Assembly (NCBI GenBank): GCA_007922195.1
Contig: ML682028.1
Location: forward strand, 16,438,156-16,502,155
DNA from: Podocnemis expansa
Lineage: Eukaryota > Chordata > Testudines > Podocnemididae
DNA length: 64,000 nucleotides
Direction: 5' to 3'
Under the pieces are notes generated by a model. The model saw nothing but the letters and a program-made list of their open reading frames with translations, was not told where the DNA came from and did no database searches. The translations under genes and the position numbers were made by a program. The first letter of the stretch is position 1. Each line of letters opens with the position of its first letter. Of the stretch, positions 23,801 through 35,100 are shown in pieces.

Positions 23801-25688
23801 CTAGAAGACTTGCTCAGGGATTGGGTCACGTTGTGCCAGACACAACACAAACCTGCAGAGATTTAAATTTTTAACACGTTCTGATCTACGTGTCTCCCCC
23901 ATCAAAGCAGTTCTGAAGGGCTGTCCTGCTACGGACATAACACTTCTGCAAGAAAGATGATGAATCACAGGACTTCAAACACACTTAACAATATCTTTGA
24001 GCTGGAAACACCCCTTACACCAAATTGGGGAGATGTAGCAGTTATTTGGAGTGATGTAAATTTTAAATAGTAAAATCAACAGAAGCATCACCTAAAGAAA
24101 ATACTTGGAAGCCTGTTCAGTAAAAGGCACTAACAGCTGTCATCTGAAAGGATGTTAAAATGACAGCACAAAGTACAGTTTTAAGTAACGAAAGGCTGTC
24201 TCTCCTGGCATAGTTCCTCTCATTTCAAAGCTGCCCTGACATATGGCTGTTCCCATCAACGTGCTGGTTCTGTTTACCTTTCCCTTGCTCCCAGATTCCA
24301 AGCATCGCCAAATAACCCTGGAAATCGTTTAGTTACCACTGTCCTTTTATGACGTGGGAACTCGATAATCCCACTGTCTGATGGGCCATGTGACTTTTAA
24401 AACCTTTTTACATACTGTTCCTATTACAAATCCCTTCCTCCCCTGAGATCAGAGCCCACTGAAAAAAATTCCTAGGAAGAGACAGAGTAGGATCCATATA
24501 AAAAAAGATAAATGGCTCTTGGATGAGGGAGTAAGCAGAAATCAGGGTAGAGAATTTGCTTGATGATTACAGGTGAGTCTGACGGAAGAGGGAGAACCTT
24601 TGCAGTTGAGGATACGGTTTATCAAGGCTGGAGATTCAAACCATCATCAAGTAGGCACATTTAAATTTAGGGCCAGCACTCAGCCCTGATTAACCCTTCC
24701 CCATTAAAGGCAGGACGACTCATGGCAAATGAGGGAAGTGGCTCCTATTCAAGATGAGGAAAGGAAATCTACTCTGGCTCCTCTCCTAATCTGTAATAAT
24801 TCATATAGTTGGCTGCACTTCTGTCTCTGGCTAAGTGCTGTAACAGCATCTGCAAGAACACCCGAGTGCGTCACTTGCAGACAGGAATTTTGATTGCTCT
24901 GTTATTACGATGACATTTTACATAAACATACTCAAATTCTGACAGCTGGCTCTGGCCCCTGAAGATCATGTCTGACTTCTGTGACCTTGGCTGATTGGGA
25001 AATTCGCTTTCCCTTTTATTGTGATCTCTTTGAATGATAGTATTTGGAAGAAATAATGTGTCATTTTCTCCCCCGCGTATATTAAAAGACACAGCTTGGA
25101 GTTTTTGATAGTTTAAGGGCCTGGGCATTGATTCCCCCTGATGAATACAAATTTCACCTCAAAGGAGAGGTTATATAGTCCAAGAAGAAATTCAGTTTCT
25201 GAACCCCACCCATCTTTATGAGCGTTTAGTTGCTGTCCTAGCAACCTTCCATTCAAGTTTAGAGCTGTGCTATTTCTGTCTAGATTATGCCTGTGTAATG
25301 GCCTCTGAATGGATTCTGAGCATATAACGTTTATGCAATGCCTCCTGGATTAGCATTTTGGAAGTAGGTGCAGGGAAAAATGGTTAGCTATGCAAAATTC
25401 ATGTGCAGCTGTGTGTCTAATTAGTTTGTATAACCCCAGTGATTGTCTGTGCAAATTGGCTAATGGCATGGGGAAGCAGCTAGTTATGGAAACAGAGAGC
25501 ATTCAGTGTGGACTCTGAGTAAAAGCCAAGTGATGATCCAGGAAATAGGATATCGTATCTCTGACACGGTAAACATTGAGGTTTGTCACTGTGTCGTAGG
25601 AGAAAATATAACTTGTTTAAGTTTTGTATCACCCCTTTAGTGTGCAAAAATCTGGATCCAAGGCTTCTTGCCACTTGGGAAGTTCTAG

Positions 25689-25791
25689 CAATGGTCCCCA
25701 ACCAGTTGTTCCTAATCTACTTCTGAAAGGCAGGTGCCACTGAAACCTATGAATGTTGAGCCATCTGCTGGATAAATGTTGGGGACCACTG
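25689..25791. mobile_element. hAT-like MITE
   Basis: The ends CAATGGTCCCCAAC and GTTGGGGACCACTG are inverted repeats of hAT type (103 bases). The flanking octamers do not match well, so the target duplication is lost or the limits are slightly off. Confidence 0.5.
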
Positions 25792-25857
25792 TCTATGGGA
25801 TGTAGATGAACTTTAGTGGTAGATTGAGTGACTGTTTGTTTCCCACCTGAATTCCAG

Positions 25858-25938
25858 ATCTGAACAAAGCAGAAAAGCTGCCTTTGAGGAAACTAGAGTG
25901 CTTCCATCTCCTTCATCTCAACTTCCATTGAGTAGAGA
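25858..25938 (+). other. CRISPLD2: CRISPLD2 5' UTR part of exon 2
   Basis: The likely acceptor is GAATTCCAG ending at 25857, 81 bases before the first in-frame ATG. The stretch has no ATG of its own, so a scanning ribosome would reach 25939 first unless the candidate exon 1 frame is translated. Confidence 0.6.
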
Positions 25939-26172
25939 ATGACCATGAATCCTGCCCTGTCTTGGTTCCTGCCTCTTGGATGTTTACTGGTTTTGGTGCA
26001 TGAAACACAGTGCCTTTTCTTGCCCAACAGCACTCACTTGCAGAGCTTTTTGAATAAGTATCATTCCAGACCCAAGAGAGCCATTGCAAGGTCGGACAAA
26101 GAGGAGATTTTGATGCTTCATAATAAACTGAGAGGTCAAGTCTATCCTTCAGCCTCCAATATGGAATATATG
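25939..26172 (+). CDS. CRISPLD2: CRISPLD2 first coding exon: signal peptide and start of CAP domain
   Basis: Encodes residues 1-78. Two in-frame ATGs (25939 and 25945) both have A at -3; I chose the first, but starting two residues later would not change the signal peptide. The signal is hydrophobic ([11 protein letters not shown]) and cleavage is plausible after TQC (25) or nearby. NST at 30-32 is an N-glycosylation sequon. RPKR (44-47) just before AIAR is a furin-type site. [16 protein letters not shown] is the usual start of the CAP domain. The donor GTGAGT begins at 26173, and the exon ends in phase 0. Confidence 0.95.
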
Positions 26173-29100
26173 GTGAGTTCAACTACGTTATTGAAATCTG
26201 AGTGACCACGTTAGTTTTTCTTGTGGTGAGAGGACTGTAACAAATTTTGCTATAAATTTTTCTCAAGTGTCTTTTAAGTGGAGCCATATTTTACCACTGA
26301 ATGGTTTATGTTGGAAAGGATCATTATTGGGTCATATAGTTTAGCCCACTGCATACTGATTTCATTATTCATACAATATTTTTAATACCATCTAGTCTAG
26401 CCCTCAATGGTTCCACTGATGGTAATCCCATAAACTCCCTTGGTAGTTTATTCCAATATCTAAATGTCATCCAAGCATCACATTTTTCCTAACTTTTAAC
26501 CTACATTCTCCTTGTTGAAGCTTAAGCCAGTTAAGACTCTGACATCATGAAAAGCTGTAGCCTGCACAGAGAAGCTACACCAGCGATCACAGAGAAGAGT
26601 CGACTCCACTACGATTCTTTGGATTGCTGTAGTAACAAGCCTACTAACGCTGCTAACTCTTAGTGACGTCAGTAGGCAATGAAGATATCCGGCACTTTGG
26701 AGAGTCGAGTCTTCTCCATCTGCAGTATAGGCCCAAATGAGGCCAGGTCTACAATGGCTATGGGTTGGCAGAAGTCAAAGGGAGATAAGCAAGCTATTTA
26801 AAATAACTTTTGTATCTCCCTCTAACTTCCTAACACCTATTTACTGGGTCTCCACTGCGCTGAGTTGAAGGGAGGTGCCATCCCATTAATTCAACACTAC
26901 TGCTCTTCAGGGGGTGGTCTTAACATATCGACTTCTGGATTGATGGAGTGGGTCTTCAATGACCACTCAGTTGATCTGGAAGATTGAACTGATGGTGATG
27001 AATTTACTGCCATCAGTGTAGACTTGGTCCAAGACTCCCATTGAAGTCGGTGCAAGGTGCATTGGTGGCTTTTGTTTTTTAATTCTGGGCTCAAGGAACC
27101 AAATTACACTCTTGCTCAGTGTATTCTTTCACTTCAGAGAGAGTCCTTGAGAAGTCTAAATATTAAGTATGTTTTGATCAGCAGTAATTTAAGGCGAATA
27201 CACCTTCACCATACATCTTTCCATACATGTCCAGACCCTACCTTGAGCTATTTCTAGGATGTCTTCAAAATATTATGGAATCAGAAAATGACAGATGGCA
27301 ATAATTTTTGTGCATTTATCTTTCTTGCAAATATTTCTGCATAAATAGTGCCAGTTTGATGGTCTGTCTCCTCTGGATTGATGCAGTGAATTATTAATGG
27401 AGACAAAGTACCAAAAGCAGCTATGTGATATAAAAGGCATCTTTTATTAATAATACCTTTTCCATTTAACTGAATGCTCTAAATGTAAGAGTCTGCCTTA
27501 AGAGAATAGGGAGGAAGAGTAATGGAGAAGAGGTAAAAGTAAAGACAGATAGAATATGAAGAGTTGAGGGGTGGATTAGGGGCTGCAGGTCCCTGGTTCT
27601 CCCCCACCAATGGTGCTGTCCCGCCTCTATCTAGGGTCCTGACCCTCTGCAGGTGGGCCGGTGTTGGCTGGATCTGGGGCCAGAAACTGGTCCTGGCCTG
27701 GCTGGCCACTCCCCGGTGGTAACAGGGCTAACTGGTGCATGTGGTGTGGCTTCTGGTGCAACTCAAAAGCTGCACCTATTGCATGCCAGCCAGCCCTGTC
27801 CCTGGACTGGAGCGACCAGACGTACTGGCCGACCCCACCCCTGGGAGCAGACTGGTGGGCCCAAGGTTGGGAGTGCAGAGCCTGGCCTCTGGGCCCACGT
27901 GCTCCATTCTCCTTCCCCCTGCAGTGCCAGCAGGGTAAAGGGCCCCCACATTATGGTGGGCCCCTGGGCATGGACCCCACAGACCTGTGCAGTAGTCCAC
28001 CCCAGAAGAGTTGATGCAATGCATCTTAAGAGTGCCTGATTCCTTCATATTATTTCTTGCTGTGTGGTCAGTTAGAGGGAATTGTATTCCTTCCTAAGAC
28101 TTGTAATTTTGTATGCCTGTTGTTAGTAGACTGTGATTCTGTAGGCTGCACGTAACATATTGCAAGGGGAGATGTGGCTTGATAGAGTCCAAGAAAGTAA
28201 ACACTAAGCAGTGCAAGAAAGCCAAATGTATTTTCATTGGCTTTGCGGCACTAAAAGTGCTTCAGTCGTGGAGTGTTCACTGGCCGACTTCTGTATATTT
28301 GTCCAGGATGGTTACTGTTTTATGTTTGTCTTTGCTCAGTGTGCTTTTCTAGTGGTTTCATGGGAGATTTTGTACAAATGAAAGAGCCTTCTATGTAGTG
28401 AAGTAAGAAGTTAGGTATAAAATGGTCCACTTGGAAAGACCACAATCAGCTTTTCATGTGTTCCTGTTGTCCTAATATTTCTCGGAAATCCTTGCACACA
28501 TTTTGAATATGAAGTTAACTTTAATCCTTTGTTTTAAATAGACCATTTCCCAGTCCTTGCTGATTTAAGATGATGTAGTGCTGTAGAGAAAGAGAGAGGT
28601 GAATATCTTACCTTTAGTTTGGTTTTGTTTTATTTGATGCAGGAAATACGCTGTTTATAGGAGAAGCCTTTGTATTCATTAGTCAAAAAGTAGGTAGAAC
28701 ATGGGCTGTTGGCTAACAGCCTCCATATGCTGGCTATGAAAGTCCATTACCCTAAGCAGCATAGACCCTTGTCTATAAAAAGCAGTTATGCATTTAACTG
28801 AAGAAAAAAAAACTGATTCAACCAAAAGGAAAAAAATATATATATAAGGACAGGGTAATGGCAGAGTGGCGAGCGAATAAAAATTCAATAAAGAAGCCAC
28901 CTAGTGCACTACAGGTGGTTTTGTTGGACTGTGTTAGGATAATAGAGTTCAAGGTTAGCAGTCATATTCAGTGTTAATAGGAAATAGGTTTCCTGGCTCT
29001 CTGCTGGCTGGCTTTGTTGTAGGCCAGATGTGAACAGTGAATGTTCTTCAAGATGAAGCTGGCCAGAAATAAAATTACCCTAACCATCTTGCAACATTAC

Positions 29101-32100
29101 TACATATGCTTCCACGGTATGTTTTTTATGGTAGAATAGTGTATAGTGATGATGGCCTATGGCCAAAACAAAACAAGCTCCATGTTGATTATAAACCTAG
29201 AGTGAAAAGCAAGCCCTAGTTTATAAGAGACCAGTAACTTTCTCATTGGCTTAGTCAGTGGCAGTGAAGAGGGCTGGATGATAAGTGTATTGTCAGTTCT
29301 TAACAGGTTTTTCCAGCAAATTAACAGGCTTAAATGATTTATGGGCTACATGTATTCCTAGAAGGGAAGTATTGCAGTCCTTTGCATGTGGAGTTAGCCT
29401 ATCCTTTTTCTATGTGATTTAAAGGAGTGAAATCATTAATTGTGAATGTGCAGGAGATAATTAGAGCCCTGTGCAGATACAGAAATATGGATCTGCATCT
29501 GCTCAGGGCCAGGATCTATCCAGTCTGCAATGATTGGCTGGCAGACCACAGTCAGAGCTGAACTAGGTTTGGGTGAAGCACTTCCTTGTTCCCCTGTGTG
29601 CTGCTGACACAGAGCATAGCATAGTGATGGATTGCATCCTGGGCAGATAAAAATAGAATTTGCATCCGCGGGTCAATCTGCAGCAAAGGGTCTGTGGTTA
29701 TCCGCACCTGCATCCATGGAGGCAGATACCTGCAGATCTGCAGTGGATACCCATGGATCTGTAGGGCTCTAGAGATAATATTACTGGATAGGTCAAACAC
29801 GTAGACAAGGTTCTGGCAATGCACCACAATCTCACCTTATTGAATCTCTGCTATTCCTGTTCCCTCCCACTCCTGAGAGTAGAGTATTGCTGCCAGTCAC
29901 ACTCCATATATGCAAATAGTGGTGTTAGATGCAATTAGCCCATTGCTTGTGTGAATTAAAATAGCATTCCAACCCAAATATCAGATTTACAAATAAGTTA
30001 GGAGACCCAATGCTTGCCTAACTGTGCATCGTATTAGCATGTACATATAGGGACAACAGTAAATGACGCACGTGTTTTACTTGCATAATAATGGACTTCA
30101 AATGATCCCAGGTCTCCACAAGTAAAAAGTGTACACAATCATTTTGAATCATGTTGACTGCCAGGACATTTTAAACCAGTTCCTGGACAGTATCCACCAT
30201 AATGAAGACTTAGTCAGTCATATTCACTAATATATAATATGTATTTACTTTCTGGGGTTACAGCTACAGCAGTTACGTTACAGAAAATCTGAACACAAGA
30301 AAAAAAAAACCTTATGCTCACACTTAAAACCAGTTAATGCGTTTTACATCTTGCCCTGAAAATTCCTAGATTCAGGCTCTTCCAGATTTCCAGAGAATGA
30401 ATTTAAATAAGTCAAAATGAGTGTAGCTAGTTAGTGCCTTTTTGCCTTCAATACTGAGCTTAGATATTGGTTTGAATATTTGATAAGGGGTCTTCAGAGA
30501 CCAGCGGACAGCCTGAAATCTAGTTTGTTGATAAGTTTATTGAATTTGGAATAGTTATACTCCCCTGAGAGCATTCATATGCTCAAAGAGAAGCAAATGG
30601 CAGCTCGAATTTAAATAGCCTGGCTTTGTGATGTGATGCTGGCAGAAACAAGAATCTCCTAATCAAGCATAAATCCATGCAAAAATCCTTCACTCATTCC
30701 TGGACTTTCATTGATTGTCTCATCTGTATTTGTTTTATCCATAGACACCAGAGGAAGATGTAGCACATATGTTCATGTCAATTTCCATTTAGTGGCATAT
30801 TGCTCATATCATATGTTCTCTGCAATAAATTAAGACACTTGGAAAGCAGTTGCCTTTCAAGCTGCAGTTTGGAGGCCTCTGGTAGAAAGTTCTGAAATAC
30901 TAGGAACATTCTGATCTTATGGCAGCTTCAATGGCTTTACATGACATGACAGGGTTTGTAGGGTGATGGGGCACAAAGTGGCAGACCCCAAGGAGTCTTG
31001 TACCCATGTATGAGGACCAACCACAGCTGTAGCACTGCTTTGAGCCAACAAGTCACTCAAGAAGAGGCAGAGATGGCCAGGGCCATGGCCTCCATCCCTT
31101 ATTGTTGGACAATGGAGTTGGATGGCTGGAATAGGAAGTGTATAATGGTCATATGGTCCTTCTGGGAAGCCCCAGGAGATGTTGCAATCTCTTTTTGAGG
31201 CTCATGCCAAGGTGGTGTGGCCCTCACTGTAATTGACAGACTCTGCCCCTAGATGTTCAGTTGCTCATATGCTGTTATAGTTCACTACAAGGTTCTAAGA
31301 GCCCCAGCTTCAATTGACCTTGACAAGAGTTGTGGGAGCAAAGATCCTCTCAAGTCTGAGCTCAGCAGCTGCTTGGTTTTTGGTGAGGTAGGAAGAAAAT
31401 GGAAGGATCTGTTGGTTCATTAGGAAAAAGTAATGTTTTCATTCAAGGCTTAGGCAATCCTAGACATTGGTGAGAGTTCAATAGGGAACTGTCTTGTGTT
31501 GGTTGGGTGGACTAGGTATGAGCCACTAGGTCTTTTCTCTTCTCTGGATTCTCTGATTTATTTTATTTTATTTATAGGCAGGTGCAGCAATGTTTTAATC
31601 CCAATAAATTTCCCATCAGTACTGTTTTGGTTAGTACAACCATCAATAATAAGTAATGCAAGTGCTTTTCACCTGCTATGTCCAGTTATGTACCTTTAAG
31701 AAAAGTTTCCAGATCCATTCCTGACTACAGTCATCTCCAAGAACAACGTAATCCTCATTGAAGTTGTTGACAAAAGAGTAATTCAGAGGAATTCTCTGAC
31801 ATTACATTTGGTTGTGTCAACCTGCATTCGTGCCAGAGCACTGACGAGTCAGCAGCTCCAAATTAGAGATGATCACATGCAGGCGTATCTCGGGGAGTGC
31901 AAGAACAGACATTGAAAAGGGGAGCTATTTTGTGCTGTGATATTTTAGTGAATGGGGGAGCGCTATATGGAATTCATTCCTAGGACAGGGCATAGCATTG
32001 CATAGCGTAAAGCTAAGTTGAAATGTCTAGGCTGGGAACATTGTCTGTGAGTCTTTTCTCTCAAAACTTCTTCTGGTCCCTTCTCCTGGTCCTAGGGGTA

Positions 32101-35100
32101 TGTCTGGGCTCTATGACTCTTTCGGTGGTGTGTGGAATACGTGTTTATATCCCTCACGTGTTTATACGCAGCAATGCAGACCATCCATGTGGCATGGGTG
32201 AACAAATGAAGTCAGTTTTGAAGGGTGTGGGTATGTACTTAAGTCCATATCCTACATGGCTCACTACCCACCTGAGCCATGCCTTCCCACCTACACTGCT
32301 GTTTCTAGCAATGTAACATCTCACTGCTGGAGTCTTTCCCTGAAGCAAGAAAAGATCCTACTGTGGGGAAGATGGCAAAGAAAGGCCAAGTCTGTGTCAC
32401 AGCCTTTCACTGATATGTGCAGCCATGCATTATGGTGGGGGAAGCAGCTTGATTTTCAGTGTGGCATGGAGCTGGTCCCTGGCCCACTGCCAGCAATATG
32501 TAGCATAGGGACAACCTCAGTTTGATGTGTCCATTGTAAGGTGTTTTCAGATGGAGCTTATTTGTCAACTGATTCATTCTTCTGTTCTTGCAGACCTGGG
32601 ATGATGTGCTGGAAAGGTCGGCAGAGGCCTGGGCCCAGGAGTGCATCTGGGATCATGGACCTGCCAACCTCATTATGTCCATTGGTCAAAATTTGGCTGT
32701 TCATTGGGGCAAGTAAGTGTTGGACAGTGGCGTGTTAATATACTGTATCTGCCAATGGTGGCATTTTGGGTCTCGGCCTGTGGGACAGTTTGGGAGGTTT
32801 ATCTTGTCAATGTTTTGTGAAAAGATCTTGAATAGCAGGGAAAACAGGTGGGTGGTAGGTGTTTTCTTATTGTTTCTGTAAACCAGAGGCAATAACAACA
32901 TCTATTGGGCCTTTTAGCCAACAGTTCCCAGCATGTGGAAATTTCGACTAAACCTCACTCTCTGGTGGGGTTACCTGTGAGGCACAGGAAGATGAAGGGA
33001 ATTACCCAGGGTCACTCGGAGTCTTGCTGGCAGAGTTGGTGATACAGACCAGGGCTCAAGTTTCCTGAAGCCTTGATCTTTCCATGAGCCAACAAAGAAG
33101 TTTCTCAGGAACCATTTTTGGCCACTAGCTCTAGGTCTGAGCACTGTTATAAATCCTCTGAGTGTGTCATACCACATGTCCCTTTTGGCTTCCCAGTTTA
33201 TCTTTATTACAACCACCTTGTATTTGCTTTCTGATCACTGCATACTTAGGTTAGCAACCAGTGTGTTTTATCCTCTGGAGGGGGGGGGGAATGATTAACC
33301 TAGGGCTTTGACCAGGTAGAAATTATTAGGTTTATGCCATGGATTGCTTTGCTGGTTCCTGGTGAGAGGAACTCTGCTGGTTCTTTGCATTGAGGATGCA
33401 CAACAAATGGCAATCTGTTTCTTCATTGTTCTCGTAAGGATTGTTGATGTAGTGCATGAGGTTGCATTCTGCCCACACAAGCTATTCTGACCTCTATGAA
33501 CAGGTAGTTGGGAGCTCATCAGGTACAGCTGTTAAGGGTTAATTTAGGGTTTCTTTTGACATCTCTCTTGTTCTTACACTAGCAGAGTTGGCACAGAATT
33601 TGTATTTTGTTAAGCAAATATTTTCCATTTGTCATTAATGTAATGGGCTGAATTGTGGTTCCGCCCATTGTAAAACAAGCAAGGAATCCTGTCGCACTTA
33701 AAGACTAACAAATTTACTGCATGAGCTTTCATGGGAGAAAATCTCACTTTGTTAGATGCTTTAAAGATTTCTTAGTCTTTGAGAGCCAAAGGACTCCTTG
33801 CTTGTTTTGCTGAACTAGACTAACATGGCTGCCCCTTTGGAACTTGCCCATTGTAAAACTCAGTTGCAATCAATGGGGTTTCTTCAGTGTAAAACTGATG
33901 TGATGTCAGAATTGCACCCCCCGCCCCTTTTTGATGAATTGAAGACACTGAGGAGGAGGCGGGTCTCATGGTGGGTGTCAGGAGACCAGGTTCTAACCTT
34001 GGCTCCAACACACTTTCCCTGAGAGATCTTAGGCAAGTCTCGTACTGTAGGTCCCTGTCTTGCTCTTATTGAAATCAGTGAGAAAACTGCTATAGATTTC
34101 AGTTTGTGCAGGATTAGGTCCATATGCTGTTTCCCTTCATTTTTATATCTCTAAAATGGGGCCAGTCGTATTGACATGATGGCATAATGAGAGACAGAAT
34201 TCCTAAAAGGTTTTAAAGGATGTTGAAGTCATCAGCCAAAGTTATAGTGAAAGAGCAAAGCATCGCTAATAATGACGTGTCATGATTCTGGTCATTTGCT
34301 CATTTATGAGCATTGGAATAGAATTGAAAGGACATGGGTTGCTCCATCCCATCCTGATGTTAGTTGCAGCTGATGAAAAGCTACCCAGGCCCACGGTATA
34401 TAGCTTCTGCTGTGCATGAGAGCGAGCGTCTAAATAATTATCATGGCGTTCCCATTCTCAACAGAAGCACAGCACAACTGTATCACAAACAGCATTTACA
34501 AGCATACTGCTTACACAGACCATATACCGCACGTGCCGGCTGCCTGGCTGCGGTTTGTGGAGTGGAGTTCCAGATGTCGTGAATTGTCTCGTGGTAAAAT
34601 AGGTACATGACTCTCAGTTTAATATGTTTGGCAGCCTTGAGCTGAAGTTTACTTTCAAAATACAACCTTCTGCCAAACTAGAAGTCTTTTGTAATTGAGT
34701 GGAAAAGCCATGGGGACGTTTCAGGTCAACAGCTTTTGAAGGGAAAGTTAAACCTATAAATACTACAGAAAGTCAGATTGGGTCATGGATTTTAAAGAAA
34801 CAGTCTCTAACACTTTGCCGCTGTGGGTGAAACAGCAAAGATTTATCATTGATCAAAGTGTGACATTAAGTTTTTCCACAGATTTCTATTGTCACTCCTT
34901 TGATTAAAGGCACAGCCCCTTACCCAGACGGCACCATGTTGCACCGTGAACTTGTTTTGCTACTTTGGAAACTACTTCTGCTGAATGATGGAGCATTTCT
35001 TATTAGCAAAAGAAGACCCGATTGTGACAATGTTGGGTTGAAAACTTCTGGTTCTGGTTAATGGTTTAGCTTGTGTTGTGTCTTGTGTCTTTCAGGCACC

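Larger units (their letters stand above)
19933..25857 (+). other. CRISPLD2: candidate CRISPLD2 intron 1
   Basis: This is about 5.9 kb, if the first exon is right. It holds a TG dinucleotide run (20037-20064), a small Penelope-like repeat fragment (20810-20858) and a hAT-like element (25689-25791). I see no further coding exon. First introns of this kind often carry enhancers, but nothing specific can be read here. Confidence 0.4.
26173..32593 (+). other. CRISPLD2: CRISPLD2 intron after first coding exon
   Basis: 6.4 kb. It holds a CR1 fragment (26313-26525), a MITE (26741-27030), a GC-rich island (27590-28010), a short TA run near 28838, and a hAT element with perfect 8-base duplication (29462-29771). 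The stretch 29780-32590 is AT-rich and I recognise nothing in it. No extra coding exon is needed, since the flanking exons join in phase 0. Confidence 0.7.
32713..35095 (+). other. CRISPLD2: CRISPLD2 intron
   Basis: 2.4 kb. It contains two MIR copies (32945-33070 and 33955-34175) and a compact Penelope-like palindrome (33670-33845). A 10-base G run lies at about 33281-33290. No further exon is seen. Confidence 0.7.

Noticed and set aside
27653..28039. 128- and 117-codon + strand frames and overlapping minus frames
   Set aside because: Long frames in all directions are expected in a GC-rich block; no splice sites or family similarity support coding.
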